Part shown: positions 12,075 to 24,010 of the stretch, one piece after another
How the letters are laid out: each line of letters begins with the position of its first letter
How positions within the stretch are numbered: the stretch's first letter is position 1
Assembly (NCBI GenBank): GCA_032173675.1
Contig: JAVKPL010005440.1
Coordinates: forward strand, 41,824 to 105,823
Source: Gastrolobium villosum
Taxonomy: Eukaryota > Streptophyta > Magnoliopsida > Fabales > Fabaceae
Length of the DNA stretch: 64,000 nucleotides
Direction: 5' to 3'
Notes under the pieces: generated by a model
Told to the model about the DNA's origin: nothing
The model's database searches: none
What the model saw: the letters and a program-made list of their open reading frames with translations, nothing else
Position numbers and translations under genes: made by a program

Positions 12075-13394
12075 AGAGTTACGGGTATCGATTCCTAATA
12101 TCGTCTTCACGCTCCCAAGTGGCTTCATAAGCAGTTTTATTATTCCATAGCACTTTCACCAAAGGTATCTCCTTGGAACGAAGTTGCTTGACTGACCTCT
12201 CCAGAATTCGGAATGGTTGAACAGGGTACGTCAGATTTTCTCTAATCCCACTTCTTCTAGTTGTAGGACATGGGATGGATCAGAGATATATCTTCTCAAC
12301 TGAGATACATGGAAGACGTTATGGATTCCCAAAAAATTAGGCGGTAACGTAACGCCAATCGATAAGCTGATTCTCCAATCCTATCCAAGATAAGGTATAG
12401 TCCCAAGTACCGCGGACTCAACTTCTTTGTTCCCATTCTCTTGCCAAGTCCAGATGTGGGCGTGATCCTCAGAAACACATAGTCTCCCACCTCAAAAGAT
12501 AGCTGTTTATGACGAATGTCATAGTAACTTTTCTGCCTCGCCTGGGCTCTTTGCATATTTTCCTTGATCCTCTGTACTTGCTCTGAAGTTTCTTGAATCA
12601 TGTCGGGCCCCAAAATACTTCGCTCACCAACTTCTACCCAACATAAAGGAGATCTACATTTCCTCCCGTACAAAGCTTCATACGGTGCCATTCTGATGCT
12701 GGAGTGGAAACTATTATTGTAAGGAAACTCCACCAAAGGAAGGTATTTGTCCTGACTGCCTCCTTGTTCTAAAATGCAGGCTCGCAACATATCCTCTAGA
12801 ACCGGAATAATACGTTTAGTCTGACCATCGGTTTGCGGATGATAAGCAGTACTCAATCTCAAATGGGTTCCGAGAGCTCGTTGGAAAGACTCCCAAAATT
12901 TATAGGTGAACTTGGGATCACTGTCATTGATGATACTGGTGGGAACTCCATGCAATTTCATAATTTCTAGAAGATAAATCTGAACAAGCTTTTATGTATT
13001 ATAAGTTGTTCGGACACTCAAGAAATGGGCTGATTTTGTCAGCCAATCAACAATTACCCATATGGCATCAAATCCTTCTCGCGTCCGAGGAAGTCCGACT
13101 ACAAAGTCCATGGCAATAATATCCCATTTCCATTCGGGAATTTCCAGAGGTTGGAGAAGTCCCGAAGGTTTCTGATGTTCATATTTCACTTTCTAACATG
13201 TTAAGCATCGAGCTACATTTTTCGCAATGTCACGTTTCATACCCGGCCACCAAAATGAAGTCTTTAAATCATGATACATTTTAGTGGGTCCGGGATGAAC
13301 GGTATAATTACCCTTATGGGCTTCTTGCAAAACTTCTTATTTAAGTTCATCATTCGGCACTACTAACCGACCTTGAACCCTCAACAATTTATTT
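12075..13394 (-). pseudogene. chromovirus B integrase with chromodomain (broken)
   Basis: The catalytic core is readable in pieces: WDIIAMDFVVGLPRT supplies the first Asp, INDSDPKFTYKFW the second Asp, and YHPQTDGQTKRI the region where the Glu of QTER is expected. Here it is Lys, so the catalytic Glu appears lost. A GPY/F-type module follows, then at about 12080-12180 a chromodomain-like stretch (PLVKVLWNNKTAYEATWERED). Stops occur near 12990, 13190, 12296 and just before the natural end. The upstream zinc domain (around 13200-13390) is also broken. The chromodomain family is thought to steer integration to modified histones; this copy cannot do so. Confidence 0.85.
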
Positions 13395-15116
13395 TCATCC
13401 CAAATGACATCTTGGTAACCAGCCCATTTTATGAACTAGTCCCTCATCTCTTTGAGCCCTCTTTATTCTACGGATTAACTCATTCTCTATTTTGATTCTG
13501 CCCAACCTTATTCCATGCCTTCTTCTGTTAACAGACAAGTTTAGATCCCGAAAGGCTTCAAGTAGTTTTAGTTCTTCTATCATCAGAGTGGCAGTATGAA
13601 GAGTCTTACGGCTCAAAGCATCAGGTACTACATTTGCCTTGCCTGGGTGATACTTGAGTTCAAATTCATAATCCTTCAAGAATTCCATCCAACGTCATTG
13701 CCTCATGTTTAGTTCCTTCTGATCAAACAAATACTTCGGGCTCTTGTGATCGCTGAAAACATCAAATTGCGAACCATACAGATAGTGTCTCCAAATTTTC
13801 AGTGCGAATACTATAGCTGCCAACTCCAGATCATGAGTAAGATAGTTTTTCTCATGAGGCTTTAATTGTCGTGATGCATAAGCTACAACCATATGGTCTT
13901 GCATCAACACGCAACCGAGGCCCTTTAGAGAAGCATCACAATACACTTCAAACTTTCTGGTTGGATCTGGAATAGTGAGCACCGGAGCACTGGTCAGTCT
14001 ACTTTTTAGCTCCAAGAAACATTCTTCACAAGCATCTGTCCACTCAAAAGGCATTCCCTTCCGAGTAAGACGTGTGAGAGGTTGTACTAATTAAGAGAAG
14101 TTATGGATGAATCTACGATAATAACCGGCAAGTCCCAAGAAACTCCTCACTTCAATGACGGTCTTAGGTCGCTCCCAATTCATTACTGCTTCAACTTTGC
14201 TGGGATCCACAGCAATACCTTTGGCTGGAATTATGTGACCTAAGAACTGGACTTCATTTAACCAGAACTCACACTTCGACCACTTGGCATACAATTGTTT
14301 CTCTTTAAGGATTTGTAAGACTATTCTCAAATGTTCAGCATGCAATTCTTCATTGGTAGAATAAATCAGAATATCATCAATAAATACAATGGCAAACAGT
14401 TCTAAAAATGGGCGAAAGATACGGTTCATATCATCCATGAATACTTCCGGAGCATTGGTAAGTCCAAACGGAATCACCTGATATTCATAGTGACTATATC
14501 GAGTCCTGAATGCCATTTTCGGAATGTCCTCCGGTTTAACCCTGATTTGATGATATCCCGGTCGCAAATCTATCTTAGAAAACACCCTAGCACCTCTCAA
14601 CTGGTCCATCAGATCATCAATTCTAGGAAGCGGATTTTTATTCTTTACTGTCACCTTGTTCAGTTGACGGTAATCTACATACAGACGTAGGCTATCATCC
14701 TTCTTCTTGATCAGAATAGCTGGAGCACCCCATGGAGAAGTACTGGGTCTGATGAATTCTTTTGACAAAAGCTCTTCTATTTGTTTCTTAAGTTCCCGAA
14801 GTTCCAATGGTGCCATACGGTAAGGAGAAATGAAAACAGGTCCAACTCCAGGAAGAAGTTCAATGGGAAATTCTATCTCCCGATAAGGAGGTAGTCGAGG
14901 AATTTCATCAGGAAACACCTCCACAAACTCATTAACGACAGGAATATTTTGAAGTTGGGTGTCAACAGTACTCTCAAACTCAATTAACAACAAGTACCCT
15001 TCAGCTCCCCGAAGGAGTTCTTTCCTAACTTGCAATAAGGAAATAGTAGAAAAGAACGGAGAATTACCATCTTTAGAAGGAACGATGACCTTTCCCGCTT
15101 GACAGTCCAAAGTCAT
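13395..15116 (-). pseudogene. chromovirus B reverse transcriptase and RNase H (broken)
   Basis: RT spans about 15010-14090: WGAPAILIKKKDDSLRLYVD, FSKIDLRPGYHQIRVKPED, and the catalytic FIDDILIYS (FxDD form usual for this family) near 14350. RNase H follows at about 14054-13600 with FEVYCDASLKGLGCVLMQ, AAIVFALKIWRHYLYG and FSDHKSPKYLFDQKELNMRQ. Stops at about 14091 and 13690 split it into three open pieces. A residual linker to integrase runs to 13395. The RT palm looks complete, so the damage is by stop codons rather than deletion. Confidence 0.88.
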
Positions 15117-15600
15117 TCAATTTTCTGCCAGCCAGTCCATATCGATAATCATCTCAAGATTGAATACCGGTAGACCCACTAAATTCACCGTATAAGTCCT
15201 TCCTTCAAATTGTAGAATACAAACCCTGTAGATTTCTGATGCAGTACAATATCCTCTAGTCAGAGTACTGATTTGCAATTCATAAGGTAAAGGAGTCGGG
15301 GTGAGACCTAGTCTCATTGCAGTGTGATCCGCAATAAAAGAACCCGATGCTCCAGAATCAAAGATAACAGAAATAGGATAAAAATTCAGGATTACATTAC
15401 CTCGAATCAGATTCAGATACTTTTGGGCTTCATTGGCATCAAGAGTGAACACCCGACCTTGAGTAGGGGGATGATTATTATTTGACTGATTAGCATTCTG
15501 CGGGTAATCAAAAATGAAGTGTCCTGGTTGTCCACACCTGTAGCACAATTTATTCCAGCGTCGGCATACACCGGTATGATTCTTCCCACGGGTGGCACAG
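15117..15600 (-). pseudogene. chromovirus B zinc knuckle and aspartic protease
   Basis: The zinc knuckle reads CYRCGQPGHFIFDY: the fourth zinc ligand, normally Cys, is Tyr. About 45 residues on is the protease site VIFDSGASGSFIADH with the active Asp-Ser-Gly intact, and the domain ends in the usual LEMIIDMDWLAEN. A stop (about 15117) separates it from RT. In intact relatives the protease processes Gag-Pol. Confidence 0.85.
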
Positions 15601-16484
15601 GCAGTGAAACCTTGTCGTCCGGCTGAGGATTGTCCAGGAGCAGTATTCTTCTTGAAGTTTCCAGTCCGAGGTTGGAACTAAGGACCCTTTCCTCTATTCA
15701 TTCCAGTAACCTTTCTGAAAGACTGACCAACTTTACTTCCTCCCTGTGATTGCACTGGCTGTTTAAATAAAGTCTTGGCTTCATTTATAATCTCTTCTGC
15801 TTGCCGACTCTGATTAATCAATTCAGGAAGAGTACAATTTGCTGAAGTCAACATAAGCTTGCAAATCTCTGGATTCAGTCCACTTTCATGCTTTTCCATC
15901 TGCCGTTCTTCATCATAAATGTTCCAATCAAAATTAGCATACTCCATCAGCTGCCCAAACTTTGCAATATATTCATTAACAGTCATATTATCTTGCCGCA
16001 GTGCTAGAAGCTCCATGTGTTTCATCCTCCTCATAGCCTTAGGGAAATATTTGTAAAGAAAGACCCGTCTGAACACCTCCCGAGTAAGATCAACATGTTG
16101 TGCTCGAAGTAAAGCCCTTGCACTCTTCCACCAGGTTAATGCTTCATCAATCAACTGATACGATGCATAGTCCACCTTGTGAGCTTCAGGACACCCCATA
16201 CGTTCAAAGATGTGTTCAACCATTTGTAACCATCTTGCTGCCATCTCAGGATTATCTCCTCCTTCAAACGTAGTTGGCTGAAAATTTCGGAAGTCTTTCA
16301 ACCTCCGCCTAGCAATCTCCTCAGCATTATCATGCATCTGGGGTTGGTTAGGATTTTGATTTCTTTATTCCCTCCACTCTTGATTCATATTCTAAACAAA
16401 AGTGGCCAACCCTCCAATAGTGGTGATAAGATCATCAGGTGCATTACTAGGTCTTCCCTGAGTAGATCCCCTTGTACCTGACAT
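15601..16484 (-). pseudogene. chromovirus B gag
   Basis: The start was placed at 16484 (MSGTRGSTQG), with two stops in the next 50 codons (both consistent with CAA/CAG to TAA/TAG). The open stretch from 16337 then carries the retrotransposon gag domain: FQPTTFEGGDNPEMAARWLQ, ALTWWKSARAL and EVFRRVFLYKYFPKAMRRMK, then a Gln-rich linker and VTGMNRGKGP before a stop at 15678. Gag would form the particle shell. Confidence 0.85.
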
Positions 16485-16822
16485 GTTTCTGCACTCACAA
16501 TACCACGAAATGAGCTGATCAGACTCACCGCAAGATATAAATGATAGCAACTTGAAGCAGGTACTCAAGTTCTAATCAGAAAGGCTAACAATACATCTGT
16601 TCTCATCACTGTATACTTCTAACATTTTAATCCTACCTATTACCACAACTTAAAAGAATAATTCTACACATGCCAATCATAATTCAAACAATCCAACAAT
16701 TTAATTCCACATTCTGTCATACAGTAGCCAGCAAGTAATTCAATAATCACACACAACCAGCAAACAATTCATCAAATACACACACAAACACCAAGAATTG
16801 AAATTGCTCTGATACCATTTAG
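16485..16822 (-). promoter_or_regulatory. leader and primer binding site of chromovirus B
   Basis: The primer site is at 16800-16817, where the minus strand reads TGGTATCAGAGCAATTTC (initiator Met tRNA type). The remaining ~315 bases are AT-rich leader with no ORF. Confidence 0.85.
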
Positions 16823-18913
16823 TGTGACACCCTCCCTTGTATGCATCCAAGGGAGATGCCTGCTAAATCTTATTAGAGTCGCAAGGATAATGTAATCAAT
16901 TTTGTAAATACATTTGAAGTCACGTGATAAAGACTTGGTATTAAAATCGAATTACATAGGTAAAACAGCTAGAGATTTCATAAAATCTTTTGAAGCTAAA
17001 ATAGTAAATTTTTCAGAAAAGTTGTCTGTCTCACAAAAATTATATAAAATCGAACTTACAAGCTTTTGAAATTTTGCTTTGCTTTGCTATAAAATCGAAT
17101 ATTCATCATACAAACCAACCATAAACAGAGAACACATAGTAGAGTTTCCAAACAGCAATAACTCAACAGAATTTTTCCATGAAATTACTCCATCAAATAC
17201 TTCTTCTTCCTCCTGCAATTTTATAAAAATTAAGCCCCAAAAAGGGGTGAGAAAATTCCCAGTAGTGTGATAGACAATCCAGTAATGCAACATTATTAAT
17301 TTAGGTACAGAATTTCTAAAATGCCACATCATCAAATAAATTTTGGGTGGATACCAAAATGTAACAGAATGCGTATATAACGCTAGAATATCGTATGTTT
17401 CTAGCACTAATGTGCACATACTAACTGAGCTCAATGGAGATTTCATTTGGCCCTTACAGAGGGAAATTCCAATTGAGGCCTATGCGGACTGATCCACGAT
17501 TCCTTCTCCCTAGTACCTGAGGGATGCCTATATGATGAATGCTCAAACACATGCTTCATTTCATCAAATTTTTGGTTTTCCAAACAGCATGTACAATGAT
17601 GTATGAAATGCTATATTTTTCTTCGCACACACATGACAAAATGTTGGACGAATGATGTTCATGATCATGACTAAATTTCAGAATCAGAAAATTATAGTTC
17701 TCTTGAACTTTAACACCAAAATCTTTTAAGCATAAAGTGTCTCAAAACTGAGTTCCAACAAGACACCTTTAAATTCAGATTACAAATACTTGCAAACAAA
17801 ATTTTCTTGAGTCACATGGGCAACAAATCATAAATTCATGACCTAAATTAATAGTCACAAAAGGTTAATCCACCAAACACTTACCTTGAAGCTTTAAATT
17901 TTTAACCAATATATCACCAAGTCAATCCAATCTTCTTGAGGCTTGTGAACCTAATCAATAAAGTACCAAATCATAATTCTAATTTATTTTTCCTATGAAT
18001 CAAATGTAATTTCCATTTCTTCTAATCCTTAGATTCAATCGGATTTCATGCTTTTAATACTAAGTAAATTTTCTGAGTTAGGTTTAATTTACCAATTGTT
18101 AGTAAGTGACATACCCATGGTTTTCTACGTCTATATTTCCGATTTTTAGGCCATCAACTTGGAGCTTCTATTTTCATTTAACATAACATTACCTACATGA
18201 ATTAAGTGTGAGCAAATTCGCCTTTTAGCATGCTGTCTACACAATTTCTAACACATGCAAAACTTGGTAATTTCACTAATCCAAACGAACATTCCAGAAA
18301 ACTAAGAGGAGCTATCTTCCAAGCTCAAACTCGGTTTTGTGCTTGCATGCACCAAGGGCCATGGTGGTTTTAAGCTAAACCGAAAAGGGGAAGGAGAATG
18401 ACAAAAATTATCCTTTTTGCATTTTTTTAAAAAACCAAAACAGTGAGAAGTGAGAGGAATGCTTGATATTCGCGTTTTGCCTTCTTGAGAATGAGAGAAT
18501 AAGGCTGATTATAATTCTGAACCAAAAGAAGGACAACAATCAAATTGATTTTTCTCTCATTAGGCGCATAGGAAGAAGAAAGACGGATGGATAAGTTAGC
18601 TACTTCTTGACCACTAAGGAGCAAGCATGCAGTTTTTTTTGGATAAGCTAAGAGCCAATGTTGGAAGGGATTTGGGCTAAGTTGATCCCTCAAATAAGAA
18701 GCTTAAGTCGTTGCCCATGGGGAAGGAATTGGACCCAATTAAATTTCCTAATGACTATTATTTCATGAAATCTACTAAGTAGTAACTAGAGTTTTTAAAA
18801 GGAGTAATTAAAATTAGTCTTATCCTACTTATTCTTGTATTTCGATTTCATATCATGCATTCACATCCATAATTGCATTTTAAATAACTTCATAATTTAT
18901 GCGGAGTGTTACA
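16823..18913 (-). repeat. 5' LTR of chromovirus B
   Basis: 2,091 bases running on the plus strand from TGTGACACCC to GAGTGTTACA, that is, TG...CA ends. Compared with the 3' LTR it lacks about 290 bases near 18490 and has a short extra segment near 17262-17285. Confidence 0.88.
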
Positions 18914-20365
18914 GATTGGCTATCCAGAAACTATGCATTGATCGATTGTTGTGTCAAGAGAGTGGTGATGTCTCCGTGTGAGTCCACAACCAGTTCCTCG
19001 CCATTCATTTCAGTTCTGCAGGCTAGGAGAGCCTTGAGAGCAAGGGCATTTGGCTATGTGATGTTGGGAGGTTTGGTGAGTGGGGAACAGGAGGATCTCA
19101 CTGGCATTCCTGTGGTGAGGGAATTCATCGAGGTGTTTCTTGAGGAGATTCTCGATTTTTCGCCACAGAGGGAGATAGAGTTCTCTATTGATCTGTTGCC
19201 CGGTGTGGATCCTATTTCATTAGCTCCATATCGGATGTAGCCACCAAAGTTGGCTGAGCTGAAGAAGCACATTGAGGATCTTTCGGTGAAAGGCTTCATT
19301 TGATCGAGTGTGTCTCCATGGGGAGCACCGGTTAGCTGCGATTGTGTTTGCTTTCAAGATTTGGAGGAATCATCTCTATGGCATAAAATTTGCTGTGTTC
19401 AGTGATCACAAGAGTTTGAAGTATCTATTCGATCAGAAGGAGCTGAACATGAGACATCGGAGATGGATGGAGTATCTGAAGGAATACGACTTCGAGTTGA
19501 AGTACCATCCTGGCAAGGCCAATGTGGTAGCTGATGCTCTGAGTTGGAAATTCGTGAGTCTATCCAGTTTGACCATGGGTGACTATGACATTATTGAGCA
19601 GTTTCGAGATTTGACGGTGACCTCTTTGTTTGGGGGTGCACTTCTCGAAATGGAAACCGTGCAAGTTGATAATGAGCTCATGGAAAAGATAAAAGAGGCG
19701 CAAGTGCAGAGAGAGTGTCTGGATTATGTGAAGAAATAAGACGGAGTGTCATGGAATGAGGATGGATTGTTGACCTTCTAGAAGAGGATTGTGGTTCCTC
19801 GAGGTCCTTTGACTGTTGAGGTAATGACTGGAGCTCATAAGCGCCAGTTTACGATCCACCCTAGTGCTACAAAGATGTATCAGGACTTGAAAAGAAATTA
19901 TTGGTGGTCGGGTATGAAGAAGGACATAGTTGTGTTTGTGTCCAAATATTTAATTTGCCAGAAGGTGAAAATTGAACACCATAAGCCGTCTGGTAAGCTT
20001 CAACCTCTTGAGATTCCGGAATGGAAGTGGGATAGCATTTCCATGGACCTCGTGGTTGGTTTGCCGAAGACTTAGGCTGGTTGTGACTCTATTTGGGTCA
20101 TTGTAGACAGATTGACCAAGTCTGCCTATTTTCTTCCGGTAAAGGTGAGCTTCACTACAGAGCAGTTGGCCAAGCTTTATGTTCGCGAGATTGTGAGGCT
20201 TCACGGGGTGCCCGAGAATATCATCAGTGATAGGGACCCGAAGTTCGCATCTTGGTTCTGGGAGGCGCTGCAGGGAGCTTTTGGTACACAATTGAGACTG
20301 AGTACAACCTTTCACCCTCAGACTGACGGACAGACTGAGCGGACCATCTAGACATTAGAGGACAT
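18914..20365 (+). pseudogene. chromovirus E pol, 5' portion: protease end, RNase H, integrase core; RT deleted
   Basis: The reading begins with the last protease motif (DWLSRNYALIDCC) and the protease-RT linker (LTGIPVVREFIEVF). At about 19330 SVSPWGAPV, the RT entry, is joined directly to LAAIVFAFKIW of RNase H. Compared with element C this removes roughly 290 codons containing the whole RT palm. RNase H continues with FSDHKSLKYLFDQKELNM; the integrase zinc domain with HKRQFTIHP and CLICQ-like KYLICQ (first Cys of the pair is Tyr); then SISMDLVVGLPKT and SDRDPKFASWFW (two Asp) and HPQTDGQTERT (Glu). Six stops lie in frame, most matching CAG/CAA to TAG/TAA. The frame stops at the D insertion. 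Confidence 0.9.
20361..20365. repeat. target site duplication GACAT, left copy, of element D
   Basis: GACAT precedes TGTTGTCA at 20366 and recurs at 47489-47493 after GTTGATCA. Removing D and one copy joins the integrase codons of E in frame. Confidence 0.95.
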
Positions 20366-21641
20366 TGTTGTCATATTAGCAAGTGCACTAGTCATACAAG
20401 TAATAAAAATGATAAGTAAAGATCATTCCCATGAGGAATTATGTTAAGCACTGACTATCCAAATGCTATTGATTTGAATCAACCAAAGAGTTCTGAATTG
20501 CATGGATTTCTTGTCACTAGAAAATTAATTCGCATAAAATTAAAGAATTTCAAAACACAAAAGATATGAATTTAAATTTAAATTTACAAGTAGTCAGATA
20601 TCAATTTCCCTCAACCATGAACTTATGAATGAACCAATTTCCATCATGAATTCTCTATTATGTGATGTTAATCAACCTTTTACTTATCATCAAGATGTAA
20701 TGTCTTACTACCTTGATACACACATTAATCAGAAACCCCAATGTCTTGGTGATTCCTTTCATAATACATGTATTAATCACTAAGGCCTTAAGATTACATT
20801 AGTAAATAGCAGCAATGTCTTGACTACTAAAATACTAATGATGAAGTTGTCAACTATAGAACAATGTAAACATGTCTGTTCTACACTATTCCATTAACAA
20901 GAAGAATTGATCAAGATAACTTCATACAAATCACATAATAGAGAAACATAATTTCACATTAATCATTCATAAATACACACTTGAGTTCCATTGAATCAGA
21001 CTACAAAGGACTCTACTAAGACATAATTGAAATGAATACAAGAGAAGAAGAAAGAACAAACTCCATTGTCATGGTAGTAGATCTTCAATCTCCAGTTGAA
21101 ATTAAAAATGAAACACTACTCCTAAGAATTTGGAAAATAAAAGAGAGAATTCAGATCAGAAGATCTGATATATGAGAGGGAGAGATATTTAAAAATGTGA
21201 AGGCCTTTGCCTTTTATAGTGTCACAAATTCTGCTGAAAAATAACATGGGCGTTAAAACGGTCTGAATGGGCATTTTAGCGTCCAGGCTTGACGCGTGAC
21301 CAACTGCTTTTAACTGCATTGGGCGCTAAAACGGTCTTGATGGGCGTTTTAGCGTCCATGGCTGGCAACTTCGTAACTGCTTTTAACTGACTCCAACGCT
21401 AAAACACTTGATTTGAACATTTTAGCGTTGGAGACCAGAGACTTTTCCAACCGCAGCACGCTAAAATACTCAGTGTGGGCGTTTTAGCGCTGAACACCAG
21501 AGACTTCCACTCTTGTTTCGCAGAAGCACGCTAAAACATTCCGTGTGGACGTTTTAGCGCTCAGCACCAGCAACTTTCTCCTTCGATCTGCAGCAGCGCG
21601 CTAAAACGGGCTGTGTTGCCATTTTAGCGCTCAACACTTAG
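20366..21641 (-). repeat. 3' LTR of element D, first segment
   Basis: Matches 46000-47279 of the 5' LTR. It begins TGTTGTCA and ends at CTTAG, the duplication made by element C. The hairpin array is at about 21245-21633 and the TATA box complement CCTTTTATA just before it at about 21215. The two segments together measure about the same as the 5' LTR (1,479 against 1,489). Confidence 0.92.
21245..21633. repeat. hairpin array GCGCTAAAAC...GTTTTAGCGC in D 3' LTR
   Basis: Six imperfect inverted repeats of about 33 bases, arms GCGCTAAAAC and GTTTTAGCG, at about 70-base spacing. Equivalent to 46893-47273 in the other LTR. Confidence 0.9.
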
Positions 21642-22876
21642 TGTAACAGCCCGTGTTAACCCGGATTGTTAACATACTATCGTATTAAGCCACGCTTAAT
21701 TAAAATGCGGAATAACTTTTTCTTTAATTCAATTATGACGTCATTAACCTTAGCCAACTTGATTACTTAATCAATTTCATAAAATACTGCCTGTATGTAA
21801 ATTGCAAGACAACTAACTGAAATACCTCATGAATAAATATAAAGTGAGTATCTAAAGCCGCAGGACTACAACACATAGCCTGGGTCAAAATCCTGATACT
21901 TTAATTACAACTTCAATTAAAAGACAATAACAAAACCATGTGGCATGGACAAACCCCATGCTCACCAAATAAGGCACAATGCCCAACAACAGTCTCAGCA
22001 TAATATCATAATCAAAGCGGGAAAATATAAACAGCAGTCAACATCCAGCATGTCAGCATGTCATAAAAACATCAACTCAGCTCTGGCCTCCTGCCACCTG
22101 AGCCCTCAACATTACCTGATCCTGAAATAAGCGTCCCCAAACGTGGGGTGAGATCTCTAAACAAGAAATCTCAGTAAGACAAGGGGTCCTCAAGGATCTT
22201 CCACCCCAAGCTCACTTACATGTGTAATATAAGTTCAAAAAACAGTATTTACAATATAAGTTCCAAAACTATGCGATGCAGCAGATAATCATGCCATGTG
22301 TGTTTATCAAATCTACTGGCCAGAGAAATGCAGGAATACGTCTATACCTACATGAGTACAAGGAACACCGCTTGCACCTCACCCACAGCCTCACCATTGT
22401 ATGTACCACATACTCAGGCTTACCGTATAGGTGGACACCACATGCATATCATAAAAGCACATTGCATATAACAGCTCAACAGCATTTCCTAAACATCAAA
22501 GCATGTAACACAACATGCATAAACCACATCCCCATGGGACATGGTGGAACCACAAAATGGCTAAACCGAGGACACGAAAGCTTACTTTGCAAGCAATCAA
22601 TCCAAGCCAAGAGTCCTCACCGCTCTAGGTCCAATACAGCAGAAATCACAATCTGATTTAGACCAGCCATCATATCAATAACATAGCTCGTACGCATAAC
22701 ATAAAGACTACGTTTCTTTGTTATGTTTTACGTCTTAAGGCTTACCACCAAGCCACAAGCCCTTAGTCCCTTGATTCTGACTTAATTAAGTATTTACAGA
22801 AGTTCAACTCCATCAAAATAGGGTCCACAAACCCATAACTCCGATGTGTATGAACAGTACCTCACTTTTCTTCGAA

Positions 22877-23460
22877 AACCCAGAATATCCGGATATAAGT
22901 CGGGGGTATATCCCGATATCCATATCCGGATATCTCCAAGCCCATATCCGGATACCAATATCCGGATATCATATCCGGATATATCGTGACAGAATGCAGT
23001 TTCTGCATTTCGCGAGATATCACTCCCAAGGTTCCATTTTATTAAAACTGCAGTTGTAATTCTTTACCAAAAATTATGATATTTTAATATGTTAAACTAG
23101 ACCTCACAAGCTTTCCAACGACATATCTTATGTCTCAATCAGAGTTGTATAACTCCGGTTATGATTTTCGCAAAGTGACTGCTGCCAACTGAATTTCCAG
23201 CAACCAAGACGCGACTTTAAACTAACACTGAGATCAAACCACTTATCCAATGGCTACGACATTTTACCGGATTATAGCCTTATGTGTTAGCTACACATAG
23301 GTCCAAACAGCACTCGACTTGGAGCTCTGTAGCTCAAGATATCGAATTTTTACCGAAACAGGTTCGTTGCTGTCCCCATATCCGGATATGAATATCCGGA
23401 TACCATATCCGGATACTGATATCCGGATATCTGCCCGACAATATCCGGATATCTCACGAC
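22877..23460. repeat. ATATCCGGATAT palindrome clusters in C LTR
   Basis: The second block has 12-base palindromes or near-copies starting at 23378, 23392, 23405, 23419 and 23441 (13-, 14- and 22-base steps). The first block is at 22877-22985. Each block is followed by CGACAGAATGCAG and CTGCATTTCG, a short hairpin. Equivalent arrays are at 32963-33037 (5' LTR) and 49363-49475 (element E LTR). Confidence 0.85.
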
Positions 23461-24005
23461 AGAATGCAGTTTCTGCATTTCGTGAATATCCAGTCCATAG
23501 GTTCAACTTTTTAACCGATTATAGGCACTTAAACATGCATTTCTAGGTGTGTTTAACCTTCCCAACCCTTAAGTTATCAACTTAGTTAAATACATGCATC
23601 AAGGTTCCATTTTTAAGCCTTTAAACCCATGATCATAGTTGGTATAACTTACCAAAGCTCAAAAACAGAATGGGCAGTGCTCTTGGAGCTCTCCAACAGC
23701 TCCACAACTCAGACCACACAAAGGTGTGCGAAAATGGTGCTCAAGACTTGATCTTTCCACTCAAAGGTTGCTTCTTTAAGCAACAAAACACTCACACCAA
23801 GCTCAAACCACACTCACAACCCAAGACAACCCTTCACCCTCTCAAAACAGAAGCTGGACAACCACACACAGCTCCCTAACACTCTCACAAAGGGTCCTCC
23901 TCACACACACAAAGTCTTTAGTGAAGAACAATGGAGGAAGGTGGTCAAAATGGTGATTTTCTCAAGCAAAGGAGAGGGTGGCAGCATGGAGACACAAGCT
24001 GCAGC

Positions 24006-24010
24006 CACAC
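24006..24010. repeat. target site duplication CACAC, left copy, of solo copia LTR
   Basis: CACAC at 24006-24010 and again at 26338-26342. The empty site GCAGCCACACTTCACG is preserved at about 33584-33600 in the partner LTR. Confidence 0.95.

Larger units (their letters stand above)
9873..18913 (-). mobile_element. Ty3/gypsy chromovirus B, minus strand, decayed
   Basis: Order on the minus strand: 5' LTR 16823-18913, primer site, gag, protease, RT-RNase H, integrase with chromodomain, polypurine tract, 3' LTR to 9873. RT before integrase and a C-terminal chromodomain identify a Tekay/Del-type chromovirus. The right LTR end abuts pol of element E in frame at 18914, so B was probably inserted into E. 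The left end is lost where copia A abuts at 9873, so the target duplication cannot be tested. The LTRs differ by many substitutions and indels, so B is clearly older than C. Confidence 0.88.
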
